Part shown: positions 33,716-42,218 of the stretch, piece after piece
Numbering within the stretch: position 1 is the first letter of the stretch
Layout of the letters: each line of letters opens with the position of its first letter
Assembly (NCBI GenBank): GCA_024650045.1
Contig: JANKMU010000002.1
Location: forward strand, 42,061-106,060
Length of the DNA stretch: 64,000 nucleotides
Source: Mycoplasmatota bacterium
GTDB lineage: Bacteria > Bacillota_I > Bacilli_A > Acholeplasmatales > Acholeplasmataceae
Direction: 5' to 3'
Program-made: the position numbers and the translations under genes
Notes under the pieces: generated by a model
Database searches by the model: none
Told to the model about the DNA's origin: nothing
Seen by the model: the letters and a program-made list of their open reading frames with translations, nothing else

Positions 33716-35257
33716 ATGTTTAATCTTATTTTTAAATCAGCAAAGAGTTTATCATTTGAATTGAATAATACAGATATTTATTATGCAAGTGAAGCTTATG
33801 ATGTATATCTTGATAATGAATTGAAGTTAAAAGATGTGAAGACAAATGTATTTTCTTTATATGATTTGAACCCTAATCAACTTTATAAAGTTAGAATTGG
33901 CAAAATAGAAGTTAAAGTGACTACACTTGCAGCATCAGCAATTTTAAATGTCAAAGATTTTGGTGCTAAAGGTGATGGGAAAACTGATGATACATTGGCT
34001 ATTCAGACAGCTATTCATGCATGTCCAAAAGATGGTCTTGTTCATATTCCAGAAGGCACTTATTCAGTCTTGCCTTTATTTATGAAGAGTTATACAACAA
34101 TTGAATTAGCAAAAAATGCTATATTGTTAGGAAATACTGATCGTAACTTATATCCAATATTACCTGCTCAATTAAAAAAAGATGATGGTTCTATATTAGA
34201 ATTATCAAGCTGGGAAGGTATTCCTGAACCTACATTTGCATCAACAATAACAGGTATTGAAGTTGAACATGTAAAAATTATTGGTGAAGGTATTATTGAT
34301 GAGAATGCTCATCATTCTGATTGGTGGGTTGACCATAAAGTGATGCGTGGTGGTGCTTGGAGACCCAAAGGTGTCTTTTTATCGAATTGTCGTCATATTG
34401 GTATGCATGGTTTAACTGTTACCAATACACCATCATGGAATCTTCATCCTTACTTTTCTAGTTATATTGATTTTATTGATATGAAATTAATCAGTCCTAA
34501 AGATTCACCAAATACAGATGGATGCAATCCAGAGTCATGTGATCACGTGAATGTAATTGGTGTTAATTTTTCAGTAGGTGATGATTGTATTGCCATAAAA
34601 TCTGGTAAATATGAAATGGGTATGAAATACCGCAAACCCACATCCGATATGGTTGTTAGAAACTGTATGATGGCTTATGGCCATGGAGCTGTCGTTTTAG
34701 GCAGTGAAATGAGTGGTGGTATTAAAGATTTAACGGTTACTCAATGCTATTTTAAAGAAACCGATAGAGGGCTTAGAATTAAGACCAGAAGAGGCCGTGG
34801 AGAATCTGCAGTCATTGATGGTATTGTCTTTGAGAATGTTTATATGAAAGATGTATTGACTCCTTTAGTTATGAATATGTATTATTATTGTGACTTTGAC
34901 GGCAAAACAGAATATGTTTGGAGTAAAGAAATGCATGAAGTTGATGAACGTACACCTTATTTAGGAAGTTTTACGTTTAAAAACATGGTATGTGAAAATG
35001 TTCACGCAGCAGCAGGATTCTTTTATGGACTTCCTGAACAACCAATTAAATCCATTCAATTAGAAAATATTAGATTTACTTATGCTAAAAATCCTAAACC
35101 AGAATTACCAGCAATGATGAGTTATTTAGATCCTATGACTGGCGAAGGTTTACAGTTTAGATATGTTGATTTTGTCAGCTTAAAAAATGTAAAACTAGAA
35201 GGTCCCACAGGAAAGCCTGTTTTACTAGAAAACGTTGTTGATTTTAAAGAAGAGTAA
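33716..35257 (+). CDS. GH28 polygalacturonase, cytoplasmic form
   Basis: A 513-residue glycosidase that hydrolyses alpha-1,4 bonds of polygalacturonate. Residues 1-70 look like a fibronectin-III-type beta domain. The beta-helix follows with all four GH28 motifs: Asn-Thr-Asp near residue 267, Gly-Asp-Asp-Cys near 289, Gly-His-Gly near 321, and Arg-Ile-Lys near 358. The first 30 residues are not a signal peptide, so it should act on imported oligomers, like exo-acting GH28 enzymes that release galacturonate. The start is ATG 33716, 2 bases after the membrane protein gene. Last gene before the eda promoter. Exo action is inferred from location and length. Confidence 0.93.
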   Translation: MFNLIFKSAKSLSFELNNTDIYYASEAYDVYLDNELKLKDVKTNVFSLYDLNPNQLYKVRIGKIEVKVTTLAASAILNVKDFGAKGDGKTDDTLAIQTAIHACPKDGLVHIPEGTYSVLPLFMKSYTTIELAKNAILLGNTDRNLYPILPAQLKKDDGSILELSSWEGIPEPTFASTITGIEVEHVKIIGEGIIDENAHHSDWWVDHKVMRGGAWRPKGVFLSNCRHIGMHGLTVTNTPSWNLHPYFSSYIDFIDMKLISPKDSPNTDGCNPESCDHVNVIGVNFSVGDDCIAIKSGKYEMGMKYRKPTSDMVVRNCMMAYGHGAVVLGSEMSGGIKDLTVTQCYFKETDRGLRIKTRRGRGESAVIDGIVFENVYMKDVLTPLVMNMYYYCDFDGKTEYVWSKEMHEVDERTPYLGSFTFKNMVCENVHAAAGFFYGLPEQPIKSIQLENIRFTYAKNPKPELPAMMSYLDPMTGEGLQFRYVDFVSLKNVKLEGPTGKPVLLENVVDFKEE

Positions 35258-35273
35258 TATTTAACATATATGT

Positions 35274-35302
35274 TTGACAGCGTAACAAGAACATACTATA
35301 AT
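35274..35302 (+). promoter_or_regulatory. Promoter of the eda-kdgK-kduID operon
   Basis: TTGACA (35274-35279) and TATAAT (35297-35302) with a 17-base spacer, a full consensus promoter. The -10 box lies in the loop of an inverted repeat (35290-35315), as expected for strong repression by a dimeric regulator. Confidence 0.85.
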
Positions 35303-35315
35303 TAAGTTGTATGTT
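35290..35315. promoter_or_regulatory. Putative operator at the eda promoter
   Basis: AACATAC (35290-35296) and GTATGTT (35309-35315) are perfect inverted 7-base arms separated by 12 bases that include the -10 box. The IclR-family regulator encoded at 37061-37771 in the same operon is the likely binder (inference). Confidence 0.6.
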
Positions 35316-35372
35316 ACTATAGACACATAGGTGATATAACAAACACCGTTTATAAGAAAGAGGTATAATTTT

Positions 35373-36014
35373 ATGTTTAAACATGAAGTTTTGAAGAAAA
35401 TTACTGATGTAGGTGTTGTTGCAGTTGTAAGAGCTGAAACAAGTGAGCAAGCGATTGCGATTTCAAAAGCATGTATTCAAGGTGGTTTGCCAGCTATTGA
35501 AGTCACATTCACTGTACCTAACGCACATCGAGTCATTGAAGATCTCGTTAAAGCAATTCCTAGTGATAAGCTATTAATAGGTGCCGGGACGGTTTTAGAT
35601 AGTGAAACAGCAAGAATCGCTATTTTAGCTGGTGCTCAATATATCGTTTCTCCTGGATTTGATTTAAAGACTGCACAATTGTGTAATAGATATCAAATAC
35701 CTTATATGCCGGGCTGTTTAACAATCACTGAGATGATTGCTGCTATGGAAGCTGGTTGCGATGTGGTTAAGTTATTTCCTGGTAGTGCATTTGGTCCAAG
35801 TTATGTTAAAGCAGTTAAAGGACCGCTTCCTCATGTTAATATTATGCCTACGGGTGGTGTATCACTTGATAATGTCAAAGAATGGATTAAAAATGGTGTT
35901 GTTGCAGTTGGTGTTGGTAGTGAACTCACTGGACCAGCCAAAAATAATGATTATGAAGGCGTTGCACAAAATGCAAAAGCATTTGTTGAAGCCGTTAAAC
36001 ATGCTAGAAAATAA
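35373..36014 (+). CDS. eda: 2-keto-3-deoxy-6-phosphogluconate (KDPG) aldolase
   Basis: A 213-residue aldolase that splits KDPG into pyruvate and glyceraldehyde-3-phosphate. Class I aldolase marks: Val-Val-Arg-Ala-Glu near the N-terminus, Gly-Ala-Gly-Thr-Val-Leu, and the Schiff-base Lys in Val-Val-Lys-Leu-Phe-Pro-Gly followed by Pro-Thr-Gly-Gly-Val. The RBS is AAAGAGG. It is the first gene of the uronate operon and is followed after 27 bases by its supplier KdgK. It handles carbon from both the UxaC and the Kdu branch. Confidence 0.95.
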   Translation: MFKHEVLKKITDVGVVAVVRAETSEQAIAISKACIQGGLPAIEVTFTVPNAHRVIEDLVKAIPSDKLLIGAGTVLDSETARIAILAGAQYIVSPGFDLKTAQLCNRYQIPYMPGCLTITEMIAAMEAGCDVVKLFPGSAFGPSYVKAVKGPLPHVNIMPTGGVSLDNVKEWIKNGVVAVGVGSELTGPAKNNDYEGVAQNAKAFVEAVKHARK

Positions 36015-36041
36015 TATATTAAATATAAGGGAGATGTATTT

Positions 36042-37064
36042 ATGGCAAAAGTCGTAACGATGGGAGAAATCATGTTAAGACTTTCAACACCTGGATATCA
36101 AAGATTTGTTCAAGCAGAATCATTTGATGTCATCTATGGTGGTGGAGAAGCAAATGTTGCAGTAAGTTTAGCAAATTTTGGACATGATGCATATTTTGTA
36201 ACTAAGTTACCTGAACATGAAATCGGACAAAGTGCTATTAACCAATTAAATAAGTATCATGTCAATACAGATTACATTGCAAGAGGTGGAGATCGTATTG
36301 GTATTTATTATTTAGAAACTGGAGCAAGTATGAGACCATCTAAGGTCATTTATGACCGTGCTGGCTCAAGTATTGCTTGTGCTGATTTGAAAGATTTTGA
36401 TTTTGAAGAAATCTTTAAGGATGCAACATGGTTTCATTGGTCTGGAATTACTCCAGCTATTAGTAAGAAAGCAGCTGAATTAACAAAAAAGGCTTGCATT
36501 GAAGCTAAAAAAAGAGGGGTCACTGTTTCTGTTGATTTAAATTACCGCAAGAAATTATGGACACCTGCTGAAGCTCAAAGTGTGATGAAAGACTTAATGC
36601 AATATGTTGATGTATGCATTGGTAATGAAGAAGATGCTGAACTTGTATTAGGTTTCAAGCCTAAGCATACGGATGTATCTGCTGGAAAACTTGAAATTGA
36701 TAGTTATAAGGATATATTTAAAGAAATGAAAGAAGCTTTTGGTTTTAAAATGGTAGCAACTACCCTTAGAGAATCTTATTCTGCTACAAAAAATGGTTGG
36801 TCAGCATTATTATATGATGGAAAATCATTTTATCAATCAAAGCATTATATGATTGAGCCTATCATTGACCGTGTTGGTGGTGGTGATTCATTCTCTGGTG
36901 GTTTAATTCATGGGTTACTTACAAGAAACCCGCAAGAAGCAATAGAATTCGCGGTTGCAGCAAGTGCACTTAAGCATACGATTTTTGGTGACTTTAATCA
37001 AGTCAGCGAAAAAGAGGTTGAAGCACTTACCAAAGGCGATGCGTCAGGACGTGTACAAAGATGA
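36042..37064 (+). CDS. kdgK: 2-keto-3-deoxygluconate kinase (PfkB family)
   Basis: A 340-residue sugar kinase that makes KDPG from KDG and ATP. PfkB marks: the N-terminal Gly-Gly-Gly-Glu-Ala-Asn-Val-Ala (substrate side) and the C-terminal Arg-Val-Gly-Gly-Gly-Asp-Ser-Phe-Ser-Gly-Gly with the catalytic Asp. The RBS AAGGGAG precedes ATG. It overlaps the IclR gene by four bases. Pathway position: between KduD/UxaA and Eda. Confidence 0.93.
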   Translation: MAKVVTMGEIMLRLSTPGYQRFVQAESFDVIYGGGEANVAVSLANFGHDAYFVTKLPEHEIGQSAINQLNKYHVNTDYIARGGDRIGIYYLETGASMRPSKVIYDRAGSSIACADLKDFDFEEIFKDATWFHWSGITPAISKKAAELTKKACIEAKKRGVTVSVDLNYRKKLWTPAEAQSVMKDLMQYVDVCIGNEEDAELVLGFKPKHTDVSAGKLEIDSYKDIFKEMKEAFGFKMVATTLRESYSATKNGWSALLYDGKSFYQSKHYMIEPIIDRVGGGDSFSGGLIHGLLTRNPQEAIEFAVAASALKHTIFGDFNQVSEKEVEALTKGDASGRVQR

Positions 37065-37771
37065 AAGATAATCGATCAGTAGCTAGAACTTTAGCGATAT
37101 TAGAATTAATTGCAAAACATGACGAAGGATTAACCCTTGGTCAAATATACCGGATGCTTGATATTCCTAAAGCAACCGTTTATGACTTTCTTCAAACGCT
37201 TTATCGAGCAGATGCAATCTATTATAAAGACCCTAGACTTAAAAATTACGTGATTGGGTCTAAAATGTTTGCTATTGGCTCTGTTTATACTAAAAACTCT
37301 AATTTAATTGAGGCATCTCAATTTGAGTTAAAAGATTTTGCAGATCGTTATGGACGTACTGTCTTCATTACAAAACGCATTAATGATAAAATCGTTTATG
37401 TTTATAAATATCAGCCATCTAGTTCTAAAATTGTAACACCACAAGAAATTGGAACTGTTTCAAGAGATTTTGAACATGGACCCATTGGTAAGTGTTATGC
37501 AGTTTTCGATAAGTCTGTAAGAAATGGAAATATTGAAGGTTTTAATGAAATCAAGAAAAACAAATATGTATATAGTAGTGTTGAAGATAGTAGTCATATT
37601 TGTACACTTGCAACTCCTGTATGGAATTTTGAAAACAGAGTTGTCGGTGTATTGGTTGCTGCAGATTTAGCAATGGAAGGTGTCAAACGCGATGTCCTTG
37701 CTAAAGATTTTGTTGAGATTGCTAAAAACATTTCTAGAAGATTAGGATATTTAGGAAGTTTCGATGAATAA
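37061..37771 (+). CDS. IclR-family regulator (probable KdgR)
   Basis: A 236-residue regulator. The N-terminal winged helix-turn-helix spans about residues 7-65 (Ala-Arg-Thr-Leu-Ala-Ile-Leu-Glu-Leu-Ile, then Ile-Pro-Lys-Ala-Thr-Val-Tyr-Asp). The C-terminal effector domain has the usual IclR fold. It lies inside the eda-kdgK operon, coupled by ATGA overlap. IclR proteins of the KdgR type sense KDG and repress pectin genes. It is the likely user of the inverted repeats at 35290-35315 and maybe 23396-23425. The effector is inferred. Confidence 0.85.
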   Translation: MKDNRSVARTLAILELIAKHDEGLTLGQIYRMLDIPKATVYDFLQTLYRADAIYYKDPRLKNYVIGSKMFAIGSVYTKNSNLIEASQFELKDFADRYGRTVFITKRINDKIVYVYKYQPSSSKIVTPQEIGTVSRDFEHGPIGKCYAVFDKSVRNGNIEGFNEIKKNKYVYSSVEDSSHICTLATPVWNFENRVVGVLVAADLAMEGVKRDVLAKDFVEIAKNISRRLGYLGSFDE

Positions 37772-38582
37772 GATTGGTATTCGTGCACATGACATCGGAC
37801 AATTTAATGCAAAGACATTGTCAAACAAAGTGATGGAGCATGGATTTGATGGTGTTCAACTTGTTTTCAAAAAAGCGATTGACCGTCCGGTCAACTTCAA
37901 TGATTTGACGGAAATTAAACAATTTTTTACCAATCCCATGATTATGATGCTGGGTGCTTATTTTAATCCCATTCATCCTGACAAGAAGATTCTTGAAGAA
38001 GGTATAGAAAACTTTAAAAACCATTTAAAGATTGCAAATGATTTAAATGCGAAATATGTTGGTACTGAAACTGGATCATTAATGGGAAGTCCTTGGGGTT
38101 ATGTTGAAGAAAACCATAATGAGGCATCATTAAATACTGTCATTGATGTATTTAAAGATTTAGCTAAAACTGCCAAAAAGTATAACTCATATATCGCTAT
38201 AGAAGGCGCATATGCTCATGTTGCATATTCTCCTGTTAGAATAAAGAAGATATTAGATGAAATCAGATCTCCATACATCAAAGTCACGATTGACTTATAT
38301 AATTATCTTCATATTGGTAATTATAAAGATCGAATGAACATATTTGAAGATTGCCTAAATCTACTAAAAAATGATATCGTTATCTTTCATTTAAAAGATT
38401 TCATCGTTGAAAAAGACAACCTCGTTCAAGTTGGTCTAGGTCAGGGACTGATGGATTATCCTAAAATCATATCAAGAATAAAAGAGGTTAAACCCGATGC
38501 TTATTTAATCTTTGAAGGTGTAACCAATGATGATATAGCAAGTAGTTATAACTACATTAAAAATTTATTAGAAGGGAAGTGA
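37764..38582 (+). CDS. TIM-barrel sugar-phosphate isomerase/epimerase-like protein
   Basis: A 272-residue protein of the AP-endonuclease-2/xylose isomerase-like TIM-barrel family. Metal-site-like residues are visible: Glu in Ala-Ile-Glu-Gly-Ala-Tyr, Asp in Val-Thr-Ile-Asp-Leu-Tyr-Asn-Tyr, His in Phe-His-Leu-Lys-Asp, and Glu in Leu-Ile-Phe-Glu-Gly. It overlaps the IclR gene by 8 bases and kduI follows after 4 bases. It could isomerise a uronate or keto sugar, perhaps bypassing a missing step such as tagaturonate conversion, but the substrate cannot be read from sequence. Confidence 0.78.
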   Translation: MNKIGIRAHDIGQFNAKTLSNKVMEHGFDGVQLVFKKAIDRPVNFNDLTEIKQFFTNPMIMMLGAYFNPIHPDKKILEEGIENFKNHLKIANDLNAKYVGTETGSLMGSPWGYVEENHNEASLNTVIDVFKDLAKTAKKYNSYIAIEGAYAHVAYSPVRIKKILDEIRSPYIKVTIDLYNYLHIGNYKDRMNIFEDCLNLLKNDIVIFHLKDFIVEKDNLVQVGLGQGLMDYPKIISRIKEVKPDAYLIFEGVTNDDIASSYNYIKNLLEGK

Positions 38583-38586
38583 GATT

Positions 38587-39423
38587 GTGAAATTCAATAT
38601 TTTATACAACAATCATCCACAAGATTCAAAGACATATGACACAAAAAGATTAAGAGAAAGATATTTAATTGAAAACGTATTTGTTAAAGATGATTTATCT
38701 TTAACTTATTCGCATCATGATCGTATTATTGCTGGAGGTATCATGCCAGTCAGTCAAGAAGTAGCATTACCTGTCACCAAAGATTTAGGTACTGATTTCT
38801 TTTTAGAAAGAAGAGAGATGGGTGTTATCAATATTGGTGGAGAAGGATACATGATCCTAGATGGCAAAAAACAAAAGATGGAAACAAGAGATGGTATTTA
38901 TTTAGGTGCAGGTGTTAAAGAAGTAACATTTGGAAGTATAGATGCTAAAAAACCTGCAAAGTTTTATATCAATAGTGCACCAGCTCACAAAAGTTATCCA
39001 ACAGTTCATATTCCATTTAAAAATGCAAACCCAATGAAGTGGGGAGAAGCAAAAACATTAAATCAAAGAACGATTTATCAATATGTGCATCCAGCGGTGT
39101 GCAAATCATGTCAACTCGTGATGGGGTTAACGATCTTATCACCAGGTAGCGCATGGAATACAATGCCTTGTCATACACATGAAAGAAGAATGGAAGTATA
39201 TTTCTACTTTGATATGGAAGAAAAAACAAGAGTCTTCCATTTTATGGGAGAAAAAGATGAAACAAGACACTTGGTCATTAAAAATGAACAAGCAGTCGTT
39301 TCACCAAGTTGGTCAATTCATTCAGGTGTAGGCACATCAGATTACACATTTATTTGGGGAATGTGCGGAGAAAACAAGACATTTGACGATATGGACTTCG
39401 TTGATATGTCCGAATTAAAATAA
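38587..39423 (+). CDS. kduI: 5-keto-4-deoxyuronate isomerase
   Basis: A 278-residue cupin-type isomerase that converts 5-keto-4-deoxyuronate to 2,5-diketo-3-deoxygluconate. The zinc motif Cys-His-Thr-His-Glu-Arg-Arg-Met-Glu near residues 197-205 is complete. A TTG-GTG region precedes the start; the initiating codon is GTG 38587 with the RBS GGGAAGTGAG. It acts after unsaturated oligogalacturonides are cut. No pectate lyase is in the window, so the substrate must arise from genes elsewhere. Confidence 0.95.
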   Translation: MKFNILYNNHPQDSKTYDTKRLRERYLIENVFVKDDLSLTYSHHDRIIAGGIMPVSQEVALPVTKDLGTDFFLERREMGVINIGGEGYMILDGKKQKMETRDGIYLGAGVKEVTFGSIDAKKPAKFYINSAPAHKSYPTVHIPFKNANPMKWGEAKTLNQRTIYQYVHPAVCKSCQLVMGLTILSPGSAWNTMPCHTHERRMEVYFYFDMEEKTRVFHFMGEKDETRHLVIKNEQAVVSPSWSIHSGVGTSDYTFIWGMCGENKTFDDMDFVDMSELK

Positions 39424-39433
39424 GGAGGATGTC

Positions 39434-40204
39434 ATGTCAATATTAAATTTATTTAGTTTAGAAAACAAAGTCGCAATCGTCACAGGAGCATCAACAGGAT
39501 TAGGTCAAGGTATGGCGATAGGGCTCGCAGAAGCTGGCGCTGATATTGTTGGAGTAGATTATGTTGAATCAGATGAAACCAAAGAACTGATTGAAAAATT
39601 AGGAAGAAAATACTTAAGTGTTAAAGCAGACTTGATTAAAATTAATCCTGCAGGGTTACAAGATATCGTTGACCAAACCGTTAAAAGATTTGGCAAAGTT
39701 GATATATTAATCAATAATGCAGGAATTATTAGAAGAGAAGATTCCTTAAATTTCAGTGAAAAAGACTGGGATGAAGTCATGAACATCAATGTAAAAACTG
39801 TCTTTTTCTTCTCACAAGCAGTCGCAAAACAATTTGTAAAACAAAATACAGGCGGAAAAATCATTAGCATCGCATCGATGTTATCTTATCAAGGTGGTAT
39901 TAGAGTACCCTCATATACGGCATCTAAATCAGGTGTTAAAGGAATAACGATGACGATGGCAAACGAGTGGGCTAAATATAATATTAACGTCAATGCAATC
40001 GCACCAGGTTATATGGCAACCAATAATACAGCAGCACTCAGAGATGATGAAAAGCGTGCTGGAGAGATTCTAGAACGTATTCCTGCAGGACGATGGGGAA
40101 GCCCAAAAGATGTCGCAGGAGCAGCAGTCTTTCTAGCAAGTGATAATGCAAACTATATCAATGGTTATACATTAGCTGTTGATGGTGGCTGGTTAGGTCG
40201 CTAA
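39434..40204 (+). CDS. kduD: 2-keto-3-deoxygluconate 5-dehydrogenase (KduD, SDR family)
   Basis: A 256-residue short-chain dehydrogenase. The cofactor motif Thr-Gly-Ala-Ser-Thr-Gly-Leu-Gly-Gln-Gly lies near residues 18-27, Asn-Asn-Ala-Gly near 92, and the catalytic Tyr-Thr-Ala-Ser-Lys near 160. KduD reduces 2,5-diketo-3-deoxygluconate to KDG. It is the last gene of the operon and a terminator follows. The RBS is AGGAGG. SDR specificity is normally hard to infer; adjacency to kduI makes the call strong. Confidence 0.92.
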   Translation: MSILNLFSLENKVAIVTGASTGLGQGMAIGLAEAGADIVGVDYVESDETKELIEKLGRKYLSVKADLIKINPAGLQDIVDQTVKRFGKVDILINNAGIIRREDSLNFSEKDWDEVMNINVKTVFFFSQAVAKQFVKQNTGGKIISIASMLSYQGGIRVPSYTASKSGVKGITMTMANEWAKYNINVNAIAPGYMATNNTAALRDDEKRAGEILERIPAGRWGSPKDVAGAAVFLASDNANYINGYTLAVDGGWLGR

Positions 40205-40218
40205 AGATGATATTAACG

Positions 40219-40248
40219 TAAAAACCATCGATTTTGATGGTTTTTTTT
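40219..40248 (+). terminator. Terminator of the uronate operon
   Basis: A stem of AAAACCATC (40221-40229) with GATGGTTTT (40235-40243) and loop GATTTT-like spacer, followed by T to 40248. Confidence 0.88.
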
Positions 40249-40261
40249 ATATCTTGAATCG

Positions 40262-40290
40262 TTTCAAAATCAACTAAAATATGCTACAAT
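40262..40290 (+). promoter_or_regulatory. Promoter of nusB
   Basis: TTTCAA (40262-40267) and TACAAT (40285-40290) with a 17-base spacer. The -35 box is weak. It precedes the nusB-recN block. Confidence 0.55.
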
Positions 40291-40308
40291 ACTTATGAGG
40301 TATAGAAT

Positions 40309-40698
40309 ATGAAAGTAACTAGAAGAGAATTGCGTATTGAACTGATGAATGCATTATATCAATTTGATTTATATCAAAGCGAAAATTTGTCGTTTATTCC
40401 AAACTTTGAACTTGAAGAAGCACATGATATGTATCACCAAATTGTTGATGCATTAAAAGAAATAGATCAAACCATTGAAAGCAATTTATATGATTATAGT
40501 TTATATCGGTTAGCTTATGTGGATCGTGCAATTATTAGACTTGCTGTTTTTGAGCTTTTGAAAACCGATTTACCTAAACAAATCGTTATAGACGAAGCTG
40601 TAGAGATTACTAAAATATATAGTAATCTTGATGATGAAAAACAGCATAAATTTACTAATAAAGTTATTGATAATATCGCAAAAAAGATTAAGGGATGA
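40309..40698 (+). CDS. nusB: Transcription antitermination factor NusB
   Basis: A 129-residue all-helical protein that helps antitermination of rRNA transcription with NusE. The N-terminal Arg-Arg-Glu-Leu-Arg and the C-terminal segment Ile-Asp-Glu-Ala-Val-Glu-Ile-Thr-Lys-Ile-Tyr-Ser are family marks. First gene of a Firmicutes-type block with xseA, xseB, dxs, tlyA and recN. It ends in TGA, showing TGA is a stop here. Confidence 0.92.
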   Translation: MKVTRRELRIELMNALYQFDLYQSENLSFIPNFELEEAHDMYHQIVDALKEIDQTIESNLYDYSLYRLAYVDRAIIRLAVFELLKTDLPKQIVIDEAVEITKIYSNLDDEKQHKFTNKVIDNIAKKIKG

Positions 40699-40702
40699 TA
40701 CG

Positions 40703-42031
40703 GTGGAACAATATTTAACGGTCACAGCCTTAACTAAATATATTAAAGCGAAACTTGAAGGTGATAAACACCTTTTTTCCATATTATTAAAAGGAGAAAT
40801 CTCAAACTTTAAACATCATAGTAGAGGACATTTTTATTTCACTTTAAAAGATGAAAATGCTCAAATATCAGCGATCATGTTTTCAAGAGACGCTCAAAAG
40901 GTTCAGTTTACACCTAAAGAAGGCGATCATGTCTTAGTATCTGGAAGAATGAGTGTATATGAACCCAGTGGAACTTATAGCATTCAAGTATCAACAATGA
41001 AACCTGATGGTATCGGTGAATTGTATTTAAAATATGAAGCTTTAAAAAAAGAGTTAGAAGAAAAAGGATATTTTGATGCTACTCATAAAAAAGAGATTCC
41101 TAAGTTTCCGAGTAAAATTGGTGTGATTACATCATCAACTGGTGCAGTCATTCAAGATATTATCAATACAGTTAGTAGACGTTACTTATTAACAGAAATT
41201 CACCTATATCCTGCAGCAGTTCAAGGACCTGGTAGTTCTGAAAGTATTAGAAATCAAATCTTATTAGCAAATCAAAAAAATGAAGTTGATGTTTTAATCG
41301 TTGGTCGTGGTGGTGGTTCTATTGAAGACTTATGGGGATTTAATGAAATGCCTACGATTCAAGCAATATATGATTCAAAGATACCTATTATAACTGCTAT
41401 CGGTCATGAAACTGATTATACAATTAGTGATTTTGTAAGTGACTTAAGAGCACCTACACCAACTGCAGCTGCTGAGTTAGCTACACCAAATACTGAAGAT
41501 ATTAAGCAAAGAATAGTAGATGCTAAAGAGCAAATAGAATATCGCACAACACAATATTTTAACCAAAAGAAAACTGAGTTATTATATTTAGATCAACGTT
41601 TAGAAAGATTATCACCAGAGCATAAACTAGAACAATTAAAAATTGATTTAAAACGCATGGAATTAGATCTAAAAAAGGCGATAACTTATCAATTAGAATA
41701 TAAGAAAAACAAAATAGATAGTTTAAAAAACATGATGAAAAGTCCTGATGATAAGATTAAAAACTACCGGGAAAGACATCAGCATTTAGATCAAAGATTA
41801 AAACAAATGATTGAACAAGTTACTCAAAGAAAAAATTATCAATTTGATTTATTAAGATCGACGTTAAAGGCATTAAATCCATTAATCATTATGGATAAAG
41901 GATTTGCATTAGTTACGAAAGAAGACCAAGTGATGACTTCAGTAAAACAAATTCAATTAGATGATCAAATACATATTCAGTTTAAAGATGGAACTTTAGG
42001 TGCTAAAGTCACTGATAAAAAGGAGAAATAA
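40703..42031 (+). CDS. xseA: Exodeoxyribonuclease VII large subunit
   Basis: A 442-residue nuclease subunit. An N-terminal OB-fold (about residues 5-100, Ile-Ser-Asn-Phe...Gly-His-Phe-Tyr-Phe) binds DNA, then the catalytic domain has Gly-Arg-Gly-Gly-Gly-Ser and Ile-Gly-His-Glu-Thr-Asp, and a long coiled coil follows. I chose GTG 40703, 5 bases after nusB and preceded by AAGGGA; the frame from 40628 lies inside nusB. It works with XseB to digest single-stranded DNA. Confidence 0.93.
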   Translation: MEQYLTVTALTKYIKAKLEGDKHLFSILLKGEISNFKHHSRGHFYFTLKDENAQISAIMFSRDAQKVQFTPKEGDHVLVSGRMSVYEPSGTYSIQVSTMKPDGIGELYLKYEALKKELEEKGYFDATHKKEIPKFPSKIGVITSSTGAVIQDIINTVSRRYLLTEIHLYPAAVQGPGSSESIRNQILLANQKNEVDVLIVGRGGGSIEDLWGFNEMPTIQAIYDSKIPIITAIGHETDYTISDFVSDLRAPTPTAAAELATPNTEDIKQRIVDAKEQIEYRTTQYFNQKKTELLYLDQRLERLSPEHKLEQLKIDLKRMELDLKKAITYQLEYKKNKIDSLKNMMKSPDDKIKNYRERHQHLDQRLKQMIEQVTQRKNYQFDLLRSTLKALNPLIIMDKGFALVTKEDQVMTSVKQIQLDDQIHIQFKDGTLGAKVTDKKEK

Positions 42032-42032
42032 C

Positions 42033-42218
42033 ATGGAAAAGAAAACATTCGAACAATTACTAAAAGACCTTGAACAAGTGGTTAAAGATCTTGAAAACAA
42101 AGAAATAACACTTGATGAAGCAGTTGAAAAATACCAAAAAGGTCTTGAACTCTCAAAGGCTTGTTATCAAATGTTAGAAGATGCAGAAAAACTAATCGTA
42201 AAGGAAATTAAGGCATAA
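42033..42218 (+). CDS. xseB: Exodeoxyribonuclease VII small subunit
   Basis: A 61-residue helical protein (Phe-Glu-Gln-Leu-Leu-Lys-Asp-Leu-Glu...) that binds the XseA coiled coil. The start is ATG 42033, with AAGGAGA just before; an upstream frame from 42000 is within xseA. Its stop overlaps the dxs start by one base (TAATG). Confidence 0.92.
   Translation: MEKKTFEQLLKDLEQVVKDLENKEITLDEAVEKYQKGLELSKACYQMLEDAEKLIVKEIKA

Noticed and set aside
35274-35292. A second cre site at the eda promoter (TTGACAGCGTAACA)
   Set aside because: The left half fits, but the right half is one base short and does not match the consensus spacing.
35737-36057. 106-residue frame inside eda
   Set aside because: It is a shadow frame with no RBS and low-complexity Leu/Val/Lys content.
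40628-40702. xseA start inside nusB
   Set aside because: GTG 40703 follows an RBS and gives the family N-terminus; the longer frame overlaps nusB.
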